Positions 8,610 to 18,169 of a stretch of 64,000 nt of DNA are shown here, piece after piece. Source of the stretch: Chryseobacterium sp. Marseille-Q5410 (GTDB taxonomy: Bacteria; Bacteroidota; Bacteroidia; Flavobacteriales; Weeksellaceae); contig CAMPOT010000001.1 in assembly GCA_946892665.1 (NCBI GenBank), positions 496,001 to 560,000 on the forward strand, in the 5' to 3' direction. The notes beneath the pieces are model-generated. The model saw only the letters and a program-made list of their open reading frames with translations, was not told the DNA's origin and made no database searches. The position numbers and the translations under genes were made by a program. How positions within the stretch are numbered: position 1 is the first letter of the stretch; each line of letters begins with the position of its first letter.

Positions 8610-10190
8610 ATGAAAGATTTTGCCACTTTAATCAATGCGCTCGACAGCACCAATAAAACTTCCTTAAAGCAGGAAGCGATTTCCGAGTTCCTGAAAGTGG
8701 CCTCTTCACAAGATAAATTGTGGTTTCTTGCTTTGTTTACCGGAAAAAAACCCAAGCGAAATGTCAACTCCACCTTTATGAAAAGTTGGGCGATGGAAGT
8801 GGCCAACATTCCCGAATGGCTTTTTGTGGAAAGTTATTCTTCGGTGGGCGACTTGGGAGAAACTATTTCCCTGATTTTACCTCCGCCTACCGATAAAATC
8901 GAAATGTCGCTTTCCGAATGGATGCAAAAAATTATTGATTTAAAAGATTTTTCTGAAGCCGATAAAAAAGAATTTGTGTTAAACGCGTGGTCACATTTGG
9001 ATTATGTCGAGCGATTTATTTTCAATAAATTATTGGGTGGCAGTTTCCGAATTGGTGTTTCATCTAAGACTTTAATTAACACCTTAGCAAAACATTATGA
9101 CTTGGATCCCAGCGCGGTAACGCACAGCATTATGGGGCACTGGAATCCCGATGAGGTTGATTTTGAACATCTTGTAAAAGGGGAATACACCGAAACGCAC
9201 CTCTCAAAACCCTATCCGTTCTGCCTTGCTTATGCTTTGGAAAAAGATTTAGAGGACTTGGGAGAGCCCGAAGATTGGTTGATTGAATTTAAATGGGACG
9301 GAATTCGGGGGCAGTTTATTAAAAGAAATGATGAGGTTTTTATTTGGTCGCGAGGCGAAGAGTTGGTCACGGATCAGTTTCCCGAAATTCGTGATGAGCT
9401 TTTGCAGTGGAATGGGAATTTCGTGATTGATGGTGAAATTTTGGCTTTCAAAGACGATAAAGTCCTCAATTTCAATGAACTTCAAAAAAGACTCAACCGT
9501 AAATCATTAACAAAAAAAATGTTGGAAGAAATTCCGATTGTAGTTTTTGCTTACGATCTTTTGGAATGGGAAGGCGAGGATTATCGGTCTAAAAAGATGT
9601 TAGAAAGACGTCTAAAACTTGAAGAATTGCTAGACGAAAATCCATCTGATAAAATCCGAGTTTCGGAGAAGATTGTTTTTGAAAGTTGGGATCAACTGGG
9701 CAAAATACGAGAAAATGCACGTGACATCAACAGCGAAGGTTTAATGTTAAAAAACTACCGTTCGCCTTACCACACCGGCAGGAAAAAAGGGGATTGGTGG
9801 AAGTGGAAAATCGATCCTTTGACGATTGATGCAGTTCTTATTTATGCCCAGAAAGGAAGCGGACGAAGAAGCGGATTTTACACTGATTACACTTTTGCGG
9901 TGAAAAAAGAAGACAAATTGGTTACGATTGCCAAGGCATATTCGGGTTTAACAGATAAAGAAATTCAAGAAGTAAGCAAATTCATTTCAAAAAATACGGT
10001 AGAAAAATTTGGTCCCGTGCGTACCGTGAAGCCCGAATTGGTTTTTGAACTGGCTTTCGAAGGCATTGGTTTCAGCAGTCGCCATAAGTCGGGCGTTGCG
10101 TTGCGTTTTCCTCGAATTTTACGATGGCGACGAGATAAAACTGCCGACCAAATTGATAATATCGAAGATATAAAAAAACTCATTACGTGA
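8610..10190 (+). CDS. ATP-dependent DNA ligase (bacterial repair-module type)
   Basis: A 526-residue ligase. An N-terminal all-alpha DNA-binding domain (about 1-200) precedes the nucleotidyltransferase core with adenylation motif FKWDGIRG near residue 230, further motifs VIDGEILAF and EGLMLKNY, and motif V GDWWKWK. The C-terminal OB domain ends in KSGVALRFPRILRWRRDK. This is the LigB/LigC-type enzyme that joins nicks using ATP, alongside the housekeeping NAD-dependent ligase. Its stop overlaps the GTG start of the helicase (10187-10190). A 196-base gap separates it from the exonuclease and may carry its own promoter. Confidence 0.93.
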   Translation: MKDFATLINALDSTNKTSLKQEAISEFLKVASSQDKLWFLALFTGKKPKRNVNSTFMKSWAMEVANIPEWLFVESYSSVGDLGETISLILPPPTDKIEMSLSEWMQKIIDLKDFSEADKKEFVLNAWSHLDYVERFIFNKLLGGSFRIGVSSKTLINTLAKHYDLDPSAVTHSIMGHWNPDEVDFEHLVKGEYTETHLSKPYPFCLAYALEKDLEDLGEPEDWLIEFKWDGIRGQFIKRNDEVFIWSRGEELVTDQFPEIRDELLQWNGNFVIDGEILAFKDDKVLNFNELQKRLNRKSLTKKMLEEIPIVVFAYDLLEWEGEDYRSKKMLERRLKLEELLDENPSDKIRVSEKIVFESWDQLGKIRENARDINSEGLMLKNYRSPYHTGRKKGDWWKWKIDPLTIDAVLIYAQKGSGRRSGFYTDYTFAVKKEDKLVTIAKAYSGLTDKEIQEVSKFISKNTVEKFGPVRTVKPELVFELAFEGIGFSSRHKSGVALRFPRILRWRRDKTADQIDNIEDIKKLIT

Positions 10191-12649
10191 CCCAAAAATT
10201 TCAACAATCGGAAGGTTATCAACTCGTCCAAAAATGGATGATTGAAAAAGGAATGTCGGCTTTTTCTTTTCAGAACGAAGCGTGGCAGCGCTTTTCAAAC
10301 GGCTATTCCGGAATGGTTGTTGCTCCAACGGGTTTCGGAAAAACATACTCGATTTTTTTAGCGGTCATCATCGATTTCTTTAATCATCCGGAAAATTATA
10401 AATCTGGATTAAAACTTATTTGGGTAACACCTCTGCGTTCGCTCGCTAAAGATTTGGCCAGAGCAATGCAGGAAGCCATCGACGAAATCGGTCTGGACTG
10501 GGTAGTAGAAGTTCGAAATGGCGATACGGATGTCAAACAAAAGATGCGACAAACCAAGAATATGCCCGATATTCTGCTGGTAACGCCCGAAAGTTTGCAC
10601 TTGCTTCTCGCTCAAAAAGAGCATCAACGGTTTTTCAAAAATTTAAAATGTGTAGCGGTAGACGAATGGCACGAATTGCTGAGCACCAAACGTGGCGTTA
10701 TGGTTGAGTTGGCATTAGCTGCTTTAAAATTTGAAAATTCTAAGATTAAAATCTGGGGCATTACGGCGACGATCGGGAACTTAGATCAAGCCCTAGAAGT
10801 ACTGATTCCCGATACCACTAAAAGAACGAAAGTGGTTGCCAAAGAGCAAAAAAAGATAGAAATTCTTTCTGTTTACCCTCCTGAAGTCGAAATTTTGCCA
10901 TGGGCAGGGCATTTAGGAGGTAAATTGGTGCAGGAAGTAGTTCCGATTATTCTCAACAGCAAATCTACATTGATTTTTACCAACACGCGCAGTCAGTCGG
11001 AAATGTGGTACCAATTGCTTTTGGAAGCTTATCCTGATTTTGCGGGACAAATCGCTTTGCATCACAGTTCTATTGATGCCAATCTTCGGCAATGGGTAGA
11101 AGAAAATCTGAGTTCCGGTTTATTGAAAGCTGTGGTTTCAACGTCGTCGTTGGATTTGGGTGTTGATTTTAAACCTGTTGATACCGTCATCCAAATTGGC
11201 TCCAGTAAAGGCGTCGCGCGGTTTATGCAAAGAGCGGGGAGGAGTGGGCATTCCCCTTTTGAAACCTCAAAAATTTACTTCGTTCCCACACATTCCTTAG
11301 AATTCATTGAAGCATCTGCATTAAAAGAAGCGGTAAGATTGAAAATCATCGAGCATCGGGAACCCTTTGTTTTGGCTTTCGATGTACTTGTGCAGTTTTT
11401 GGTGACTTTGGCTCTGGGTGGCGGATTTTATCCCGATCAATTTTTTCCGGTCATTAAAAATACTTATGCATTTTCTGAAATTACGGAAGACGAATGGAAA
11501 TGGTGCATTTATTTTATTACCCAAGGAGGAAAAACAGGAAAAAATTATGAAGAATTTCATAAAGTGGTTCCTCAAGAGGATGGCAAACTGACCGTGGAAA
11601 AACGTAAAATTGGAATGCTCCATCGGATGAATATCGGTGCCATCGTTAGCGATTCGATGTTGCGAGTGAAATTTCTATCAGGCGGTTATGTAGGAATGAT
11701 TGAAGAATATTTTATCTCTAAACTTCACAAAGGCGACAAGTTTATTTTGGCCGGCAGAGTCTTAGAATATGCGATGCTTAAAGAAATGACTGTTTATGTG
11801 AAAGCCTCGAGTGGAAAGGCAATCACGCCAAGTTGGTTGGGCGGCAGGTTACCGCTTTCATCTAATTTAAGTTTCTTTTTGCGTAAAAAATTGGCCGAGT
11901 CTCTGTCTCCCAATGCTCGTGAAAAAGAGTTGCGTTTTCTGCATCCGCTTTTAGCCAATCAAAATAAATTTTCGCACATTCCTAAAGAAGACGAATTTTT
12001 GGTGGAACAAATTAAAACCCGTGAAGGTTATCATCTGTTTTTTTATCCTTTTGAAGGGCGTTTGGTACACGAAGTGATGGCAGGTTTATTGGCGTATCGC
12101 ATTTCAAAATTATATCCCATCAGTTTTTCGATGGCAATGAATGATTACGGTTTTGAGTTATTTTCCGACCGTGAAATCAAACTCTCAGAAGAAGATTTAC
12201 ATCAGATATTATCTAAAGAAAACCTGATGCAAGACGTTATCAGCAGCGTAAATGCAACCGAAATGGCAAGACGAAAATTTCGTGATATCGCTGTAATTTC
12301 GGGAATGGTTGTGCAAACGATGCCTGGGCGACAGGTAAACAATAAATCTCTACAATCCTCATCAGGCATTATTTTCTCGGTGTTGGAAGATTATGATCCT
12401 GAGAATTTGTTGTTGAGGCAGGCCTACACCGAAGTTTTCAATCAACAATTAGAAGAAGCAAGGTTGGTACGTGCTTTCGAGAGAATTAGCACGAGTAAAA
12501 TTGTCTATATTTTCTCCGATCGGTTTACGCCATTAAGTTTTCCGATTAAAGTGGACAGTTTGCGACAATCCTTGTCAAGCGAAGATTTGGCCACACGAAT
12601 TCGAAAAATGCAGGAGAACAATTTGAAGAAAAAAAGTAGAAGGAAATGA
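10187..12649 (+). CDS. Ligase-associated DNA damage response DEXH-box helicase (Lhr-like)
   Basis: An 820-residue superfamily 2 helicase. Motif I is APTGFGKT near residues 46-53, motif II is DEWH near 158, and motifs V-VI are in LDLGVDFKPVDTVIQ and FMQRAGRSGH near 335-355. The C-terminal half has the Lhr-type winged-helix and beta-barrel region. Lhr-like helicases unwind 3'-tailed DNA and RNA:DNA hybrids; here the partner genes point to repair. The start is GTG inside the ligase stop codon, and its stop overlaps the pdeM start by four bases, so all three are translationally coupled. Confidence 0.92.
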   Translation: MTQKFQQSEGYQLVQKWMIEKGMSAFSFQNEAWQRFSNGYSGMVVAPTGFGKTYSIFLAVIIDFFNHPENYKSGLKLIWVTPLRSLAKDLARAMQEAIDEIGLDWVVEVRNGDTDVKQKMRQTKNMPDILLVTPESLHLLLAQKEHQRFFKNLKCVAVDEWHELLSTKRGVMVELALAALKFENSKIKIWGITATIGNLDQALEVLIPDTTKRTKVVAKEQKKIEILSVYPPEVEILPWAGHLGGKLVQEVVPIILNSKSTLIFTNTRSQSEMWYQLLLEAYPDFAGQIALHHSSIDANLRQWVEENLSSGLLKAVVSTSSLDLGVDFKPVDTVIQIGSSKGVARFMQRAGRSGHSPFETSKIYFVPTHSLEFIEASALKEAVRLKIIEHREPFVLAFDVLVQFLVTLALGGGFYPDQFFPVIKNTYAFSEITEDEWKWCIYFITQGGKTGKNYEEFHKVVPQEDGKLTVEKRKIGMLHRMNIGAIVSDSMLRVKFLSGGYVGMIEEYFISKLHKGDKFILAGRVLEYAMLKEMTVYVKASSGKAITPSWLGGRLPLSSNLSFFLRKKLAESLSPNAREKELRFLHPLLANQNKFSHIPKEDEFLVEQIKTREGYHLFFYPFEGRLVHEVMAGLLAYRISKLYPISFSMAMNDYGFELFSDREIKLSEEDLHQILSKENLMQDVISSVNATEMARRKFRDIAVISGMVVQTMPGRQVNNKSLQSSSGIIFSVLEDYDPENLLLRQAYTEVFNQQLEEARLVRAFERISTSKIVYIFSDRFTPLSFPIKVDSLRQSLSSEDLATRIRKMQENNLKKKSRRK

Positions 12650-13293
12650 TTCTTGCAGAAAAGAAAATAATCATTAGAAATCAAAATTTTATTTTAACCA
12701 ATCAGCGTGCGATGTTTTGGGTAGAATCTGCTTCGTTGATTTTTTCCGATCTGCATTTGGGCAAAACCGCTCATTTCAGAAAAAACGGAATTGCATTACC
12801 CGACAATTTAATTCAGAATGATTTGCGACGCTTGAGTGATTTGATTCATCATTTTCAACCTGATAAATTAATAATTGTTGGGGACTTTCTACATGCGGGA
12901 AAGAACTCCGAATTGGATATTTTTCATAGGTGGAAACTTCAATTTCCCAATCTTAAAATGATTTTGGTTAAAGGAAATCACGATCGCTTTTCCAAAGGCC
13001 ATTTGCTCCAATTGGGTGTGGATGAAATTTACGAAACGTATGAAGAAGATGAGTTGATTTTCAGCCATGAAAAACTTGAAAATCAGGAAAAATTCGTGAT
13101 TTCAGGACACTTGCATCCTGGAGTGCGAGTGAAAACTGCGATCCAGCGGTTTTTGAGATTTCCAAGTTATATTGTAACTCCACAACAACTGATCTTGCCA
13201 GCTTTCAGCTCTTTTACGGGATTGGACACTAAAAATCACCCTGAAAAATCTCAATATTTCTTTTTTACAGAAGACGGGCTTTATGAAATTTGA
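12646..13293 (+). CDS. pdeM: Ligase-associated DNA damage response endonuclease PdeM
   Basis: A 215-residue calcineurin-like phosphoesterase. All metal-binding motifs are visible in order: SDLHLGK (about 33-39), VGDFLHAG (about 82-89), KGNHDR (about 109-114), and SGHLHPG (about 164-170). It closes the ligase-associated repair operon and is expected to act as a metal-dependent nuclease or phosphatase on DNA ends. The start overlaps the helicase stop by four bases (ATGA). Confidence 0.9.
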   Translation: MILAEKKIIIRNQNFILTNQRAMFWVESASLIFSDLHLGKTAHFRKNGIALPDNLIQNDLRRLSDLIHHFQPDKLIIVGDFLHAGKNSELDIFHRWKLQFPNLKMILVKGNHDRFSKGHLLQLGVDEIYETYEEDELIFSHEKLENQEKFVISGHLHPGVRVKTAIQRFLRFPSYIVTPQQLILPAFSSFTGLDTKNHPEKSQYFFFTEDGLYEI

Positions 13294-13378
13294 GAAATTC
13301 CCTCCGTTCCCGAGACTATTGTTCTCTATGGCATTAAGAAATTACAAAGATTGGCGTAAAATAGACTTATTAAAATCA

Positions 13379-13785
13379 TCAATAACTCAAAAGCTCAGCG
13401 TAGGCTCTTTCTGCGGCTTTTAAGACTTCGGCATTTTGTTCTTCAGTAAAGTAAGTGTTGATGATGGAAGTGAAATTTTTCCTAAACGTGCCAATTTGGT
13501 CACCGTACATTCCAAAATAATTAAACTCAACATTGAAAAAATCAGGATTTTTTTGGAGTTGTTTTTTAATCACATTTCCCCCGAGTGACGCGGCTTCAAT
13601 CACATAAAACATTCCTAAAGCTTCTGCTTCGGAAGCAATGTCCTTTGTGTTTTCAGTTCTGTTTTGATGAAGTCCTAGATTTTCCCAAATTTCTTCTGCC
13701 GTTGTCAATGAATTATAGAAATCAATATACTCCAACTCTGTTGCATTGCCAAGATTTGTATAAGGTTTGAACTCCAAGAAATAAT
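13379..13785 (-). pseudogene. N-terminally truncated biliverdin-forming heme oxygenase
   Basis: About 132 residues matching the C-terminal two thirds of bacterial heme oxygenases: the distal helix EALGMFYVIEAASLGGNVIKKQL, then a FNYFGMYG-like segment and the terminal helix. The normal N-terminal 50-60 residues, which carry the proximal heme-ligating His, are missing; the reading frame continues upstream only as non-homologous residues to a stop near 13833. The breakpoint near 13785 abuts fragments of other genes, so an insertion or deletion probably removed the start. Without the proximal His the product should not degrade heme. Confidence 0.65.
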
Positions 13786-13888
13786 AATGATGATCTTTCT
13801 TACGGAGATTGGGAGGCCGATGAGGTTTATGCTGTTATTGTGAATTTCGTGTTCCGCCAAGCGCAGGAGCAGAGGTTCAGCGATTAAA
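13783..13888 (+). pseudogene. Unidentified C-terminal gene fragment
   Basis: An open frame without a start codon encodes about 33 residues (LSYGDWEADEVYAV, then NFVFRQAQEQRFSD) ending at a TAA near 13888. The composition looks like real protein and the codon use is ordinary, but no family is recognised. It sits at the breakpoint between the truncated heme oxygenase and the ATPase fragment, so it is best read as the tail of a gene whose rest was lost. Confidence 0.3.
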
Positions 13889-14179
13889 TTTATCACTTAT
13901 ATCCCGAACAGCGTTGGCGAAACAAAATTTAAAGCTCTTGCTCCCAGAGAAGATCCAAGAAGCCTGACAAACTGATCTACTATTGTATTTAAAATTGAAA
14001 ATAGAGCTTATTGAATGACTTATTGATTTATCCATTAATTTTGAAATAAACTCAAAAAATAAAACAATGTTAGTTTTTCCCGAACTATTTGGACCAACTA
14101 AGATATTTATACCTGGATTTAGCTTTAGTTCAAAATCTGATAACGATTTGAATCCATCAACTTTAATGTTTGTAATCAT
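13877..14179 (-). pseudogene. AAA family ATPase, N-terminal fragment
   Basis: The frame opens with MITNIKVDGFKSLSDFELKL and a Walker A motif GPNSSGKTN near residue 33, typical of the RecF/OLD-type ATPases used in chromosome metabolism and phage defence. After about 65 residues the resemblance ends and the frame closes; full-length relatives have 350-600 residues including signature and Walker B motifs. It is therefore a remnant. It lies directly beside the palindromic repeat at 14194-14384, as genes in the 50-61 kb cassette array do, so it may be the rest of a former cassette. Confidence 0.6.
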
Positions 14180-14193
14180 GATATTGGTTATAA

Positions 14194-14384
14194 ATTACAC
14201 ATAACGGAAAAAGTATTGGCGAAGTGCGGGCTGAATAGAACGAAAAGTTCAATTTAGACTAAACGTAGCCGATGCTTTTTTCTTACACTAAATTACTCTT
14301 TTTGTGGAATAAAAAAGCAGCGGCGGATAAATTTTACAAAAAGTTCAATTTTTACAGTACCCCGCATTTTAGCAATACAATGTA
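14194..14384. repeat. attC-like palindromic repeat R0 (isolated, degenerate right end)
   Basis: Left arm CACATAACGGAAAAAGTATTGG, then GCGAAGTGCGGGC; right arm CCCCGCATTTTAGCAATACAATGT. These match the repeats of the 50-61 kb array (AACGG...GCGGGC / CCCCGC...AATAC.ATGT). The final GTT is mutated to GTA and the complementary cassette end is absent, so this copy is probably dead. Confidence 0.7.
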
Positions 14385-14400
14385 ATTGTAATATCTTAAT

Positions 14401-15236
14401 TATTTTCAAAATATTGCTAGTAACCACAACAAAACAGGATTTGTGGAGAGTATGTTTCAAAAAGTGGTTTGTCGCAATGGTAGCGTGTGTTTTGGATGAA
14501 AAACAGGTAAACCAAACTGTAATAGTTTTTTCAGAAAAACAGGGCATAGGAAAAACTACCTGGATAGAAAAACTAATGCCGAAGCCATTGAAAGAATATA
14601 TCTTTTCCGACTATCAACCCGAGCAATAAAGACACACTCATTCATTTGGCGGAATGTATGTTAATCAATCTGGATGAGTTAGAAAATCACAACAAAACAG
14701 AAAGCCGTTCCCTAAAAGAAATCATCACAAAAACCCATATCAGAATGCGAAAGGCTTATGGTCATAACAATGAAAATATGCCTCGCAGAGCAAGTTTTGC
14801 ATATTGACATCAACAAAGTCTATGCGCAGGCTGTTGCTCTAAAAAAATCTGAATTTCGCCATTGGTTCAACCAGGAGGAAATCAAAGAGATAAATGCCAA
14901 CAACGAACAATATCAGTTGAGAAGTCCGGAGGAAGAGTTGTTGCTGACCTGGTTTGAAAGTGCAGAAAAAGAAATCGCCCAGTACTTTTTAAACACCACA
15001 CAAATTCTGCAAATGATAACAAGCCGCGCAAATCTAAATATTTCGGATGCTTCTGTAAACAAATTGGGAAAAGCGTTACGGAAGCACGGTTACAACCGGG
15101 TGATGAAAAATAACTCGTATGTGTACGCAGTTAATTTTTTGGAACCTGAAATAGTAGATGCAAAAAATAAAGAGGGTTCAGAGGCTAAGAAGGTATGTGC
15201 TGTGCAGCAGGAAATTGCGTTCCGCTTTAAATCGTG
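14401..15236 (+). pseudogene. VapE/VirE-type protein remnant (frameshift and internal deletion)
   Basis: The region is a decayed copy of the intact gene at 22887-25091. It begins abruptly in the ATPase part (TTKQDLWR, Walker A EKQGIGKTTW), loses frame near 14617 (FSDYQPEQ then stop), continues in another frame with HLAECMLINLDELEN and IRMRKAYGHNNENMPRRASF, skips the segment equivalent to about 50 residues, and resumes from 14758 with NKVYAQAV, RHWFNQEEIKEIN and the C-terminal winged-helix region to 15236. The N-terminal 430 residues are missing. Together with the intact copy it brackets a 7.7 kb block. Confidence 0.8.
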
Positions 15237-15271
15237 ATTTTTAAATATATTAAAATTGAGATGTTTTTGTA

Positions 15272-15424
15272 CTAAGTCTTTTCTACGGCAGGCTTTCCGC
15301 CCACTTTTTCAATCCTTTTCTTATCAGTTTCAAGTTTGAATTTCTTTGCAGATACAAGCGCGATTTCACTCATTGAGAAAATGCCGTTTAATAATATCAG
15401 TAAGAATATAATCAGTATTTCCAT
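15272..15424 (-). pseudogene. CNNM/CorC-family membrane protein, N-terminal stub
   Basis: From the ATG at 15424 about 34 residues (MEILIIFLLILLNGIFSMSE, then IALVSAKKFKLET) match the start of the hemolysin-like CNNM transporters of about 430 residues, including the first membrane helix. The homology then stops and the frame ends 16 codons later. It is a leftover of a truncated gene; the promoter side towards 15550 may still be present. Confidence 0.6.
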
Positions 15425-15550
15425 GTAATAATATTTTGCTTCCTGAAGAACGAATGTGTTATGCACAAATATAGTTAACCTAAATAATAATGTAATTTTG
15501 AGAGGTTTTAAGGTTACGCTGGTAGATAGGAAGTCTTTATTTCTCACAGC

Positions 15551-15614
15551 TGTAAATTATACCATCATCCGCTTAAATCTTCCCACACTAAAAGTATGGT
15601 ATATTTTACATTTG
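15551..15614 (+). promoter_or_regulatory. Promoter and inverted-repeat operator of the USP operon
   Basis: TACATTTG at 15607-15614 fits the Bacteroidota -7 box TAnnTTTG, 13 bases before the start codon region. It overlaps ATGGTATATTTTACA (15596-15610), whose near-exact inverse TGTAAATTATACCAT lies at 15551-15565. The same word occurs three times before the AraC-type gene at 18230, suggesting a common regulator. No good -33 box is seen, consistent with activator dependence. Confidence 0.6.
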
Positions 15615-15626
15615 CACTAAACTTTT

Positions 15627-16538
15627 ATGAAGATGAATAATGTAATAAAAAATATACTGATTCCCCTAGACTTTACCCGTAAAAATGAAAAATTTCTGAA
15701 CATCGCTGCAGCGATGGCTAACCGTCAGGGTGCTAAGGTGCATGTTCTGAATGTGGTCCCTTACTCATTGTTGGGAACGGGGAGTGCATCAAGCGGAAAA
15801 TTTTTTTTCCACGGAAACGCAATGATTGAATCTGCGGAAAAACAGTTGGCAACTTGCAAAATGGTGATGAGTCAAATTACAAATGAAGATGTTATCGCCC
15901 AATACTCCATTGGATCTGTCGCTACAGAAGTTATGAAATACAGCAATCAGAAAAACATAGACCTCATTTTGATGCCTGTGCAATATCCAAAACGAAGACC
16001 GGGCTTCATCAGCTCGAATACTTATGAGATTATCGCAAACAGCGCGGTACCGGTCATAACGATTCCTGAAAATTTCAATAAGGAAAAGTTTGAAAAAATC
16101 CTTTTTCCGATTCGCAATGTAAAGGCGGTGGAAGATAAACTTCAGTCTGTAATGCCCATCGCCAAAAAGAATAGAGCCAAAGTTCGTCTTGTGGCTATCG
16201 ACGCTTTCGATCGAAAGAGTAACATCCGAAATTTAGAAAATAAAGTACAGCTTTTTGGTGAGCAATTACACAATTCAAAAATTGCTTCAATTAGAGAGGA
16301 TTTAAAATTCTCTTTGGAACCTCACAACGATATTTTGGCAATCGGAGATGAAAATAATTCAGATTTGATTGCGGTGAATGTTTCTACGAAAAAATCTTTT
16401 ACACAACTCTTCAAAAATAATTTTACTGAAAATATAGTTTACAAATCCAAAAGACCAGTTTTTTTCTTCCGCAATGAAGAAGATGCTACGCCCGCACAGG
16501 AATATGTTGCTATGCCTTATCCAATGATGCCGGTCTAA
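15627..16538 (+). CDS. Universal stress protein, tandem UspA domains
   Basis: A 303-residue protein with two UspA-like halves: residues 5-150 (ILIPLDFTRKNEKFLNIAAAMA to VPVITIPENF) and about 155-285. The first half keeps the family's core strands, but the ATP-binding GxxGxxG(S/T) loop is not clear (SSNTYEIIANSAVPV). Such proteins act in the cytoplasm in stress survival. It heads a likely operon with the GNAT gene 15 bases downstream and the racemase. The start chosen is the first ATG after the promoter; a second (MNNVIKNIL) is two codons later. Confidence 0.8.
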   Translation: MKMNNVIKNILIPLDFTRKNEKFLNIAAAMANRQGAKVHVLNVVPYSLLGTGSASSGKFFFHGNAMIESAEKQLATCKMVMSQITNEDVIAQYSIGSVATEVMKYSNQKNIDLILMPVQYPKRRPGFISSNTYEIIANSAVPVITIPENFNKEKFEKILFPIRNVKAVEDKLQSVMPIAKKNRAKVRLVAIDAFDRKSNIRNLENKVQLFGEQLHNSKIASIREDLKFSLEPHNDILAIGDENNSDLIAVNVSTKKSFTQLFKNNFTENIVYKSKRPVFFFRNEEDATPAQEYVAMPYPMMPV

Positions 16539-16553
16539 AAATAACGAACACAA

Positions 16554-17003
16554 ATGCAAATTATAAAGTTTTCCAATACACACATTCCGCTGTCTTACCG
16601 TCACGAAGTTGCTAATTTTCTTTTTGAGCATTTACAAGAATTTGGCGATCCGAAAGACGACATTGTGCTTGCCTTAAACTATGTTTCCGAAAATGAAAAC
16701 GGAAAAGGCGGTTATCTGCTTGTCGCTACAGACAAAGAAATGATTGTGGGTGCAGTCGTAGTCAATAAAACAGGGATGCAGAAATACATTCCCGAAAATA
16801 TTTTAGTTTACATTGCTACCCACGAAAAATACAGAGGCAGAGGAATTGGAAAAAAACTCATGCAGGAAACAATCAAGGTTTGCGATGGTGCTATTGCGCT
16901 GCATTGCGAACCTGATAATCCCGCAAAATATCTTTACTAAAAATTAGGCTTTACTTCGAAATATCTCGAAATGCGCCTACCAAACGAAAAAAAATGTCAA
17001 TAG
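16554..17003 (+). pseudogene. GNAT N-acetyltransferase interrupted by an in-frame stop
   Basis: 128 residues run to a TAA at 16938-16940. The acetyl-CoA loop KYRGRGIGKKLM near residue 100 is intact. Directly after the stop, in the same frame, the protein continues with KLGFTSKYLEMRLPNEK to 17003, which is the expected last strand (normally LY-x-KLGF). A single CAA or GAA to TAA change therefore cut off the last 20 residues of the fold. The open product may be inactive. The extended frame overlaps the next gene by ten bases, as operonic genes do, showing that the long form is ancestral. Confidence 0.75.
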
Positions 17004-18121
17004 TAATACTCAACAGAAGAAAACTAAGGGAGAATTTCAATTATCTTAATCGTTTTTTTTCTGAAGAAAATATAGAATGGAGCGTGGTAACCAAAGTGCT
17101 GTGCGGTAACGATACATTTCTGTATGAAGTGCTTTCGTTGCCTATTGGCGAGTTCTGCGATTCCAGAATTTCAAATTTAAAAAAAATAAAAGCCTTAAAC
17201 CCGGACGTAAAGACCGTTTATATTAAGCCCGTCCCTTTAACTTTTGTGGATGATGTTGTAAAATATGCTGATGTGAGTTTTAACACAGAAGTTGAAACCT
17301 TGTCTTTGTTGTCCAGTAAAGCAGTCTCGCTGAATAAATTTCATAAAGTTGTTATAATGATTGAAATGGGTGAATTGCGGGAAGGTGTCGTTCGGGAAAG
17401 GATTTTAGATTTTTTTGGTAAAATATTGAAACTTCCCAATATAGAAGTGGTGGGTATCGGCACTAATCTTTGCTGTATGAATGGCGTGTTGCCCGATTAC
17501 GACAAAATGAAACTGCTTCACGAGTCGAAACAAGAAATTGAAAAGACCTTCAATATTCGTATTCCCTATATTTCAGGAGGTGCATCTGTTTCGATACCGT
17601 TGGTGTTGAACGGCGAAATGCCACCGTATATCAACCATTTCCGGATTGGCGAAACTTTGTTCTTTGGAACCAATATTTACGACGATACCCTTATTGAAGG
17701 CATGCATCACGATGTCTTTAAACTGAACGCCGAAATTATTGAGATTAAAGAAAAACCCAATATTCCCGAAGGAAAATTAGGAACAAATCTCACCGGAGAG
17801 AAAAAAGATTTTAATAACCTGAAAAAAATAAAAAATACCACAAGGGCCATTGTGGATATTGGTCTGTTGGATTTGTCACCCAAAAATATTAAGCCCGTCA
17901 ATAAAAACCTCGAAATCGTGGGGCAAAGCAGTGACATGCTGGTCTTGGACCTGCAAAATTCCTACAAAAATTATAAAGTGGGAGACACGGTTGCTTTTGA
18001 GCTGAACTATATGAGCTTGTTGAGCCTTATGAACTCTTCCTACGTACAAAAGAAAGTCATTTCAGATGTTCACTGTCATATAAAAAAAAGAAAAAACCGT
18101 TTCCTGGAACGCATCTGCTAA
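16994..18121 (+). CDS. Alanine/ornithine racemase family PLP enzyme
   Basis: A 375-residue fold-type III PLP enzyme of the alanine racemase N-terminal family. The Schiff-base Lys is in VVTKVLCGN near residue 36, and the phosphate-binding region is ISGGASVSIP with HFRIGETLFFG. The length and the YxxK-poor C-terminal barrel fit the amino acid racemases acting on ornithine or other side chains rather than Alr. It overlaps the ancestral GNAT frame, so it is in the USP operon. Racemase plus nitrilase-type amidohydrolase nearby suggests catabolism or modification of an amino acid or amide, which is inference. Confidence 0.75.
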   Translation: MSIVILNRRKLRENFNYLNRFFSEENIEWSVVTKVLCGNDTFLYEVLSLPIGEFCDSRISNLKKIKALNPDVKTVYIKPVPLTFVDDVVKYADVSFNTEVETLSLLSSKAVSLNKFHKVVIMIEMGELREGVVRERILDFFGKILKLPNIEVVGIGTNLCCMNGVLPDYDKMKLLHESKQEIEKTFNIRIPYISGGASVSIPLVLNGEMPPYINHFRIGETLFFGTNIYDDTLIEGMHHDVFKLNAEIIEIKEKPNIPEGKLGTNLTGEKKDFNNLKKIKNTTRAIVDIGLLDLSPKNIKPVNKNLEIVGQSSDMLVLDLQNSYKNYKVGDTVAFELNYMSLLSLMNSSYVQKKVISDVHCHIKKRKNRFLERIC

Positions 18122-18169
18122 TTAACTGTTTCATAATTTTAATTTATAATTTGTTCCATGGCAGTGTTG

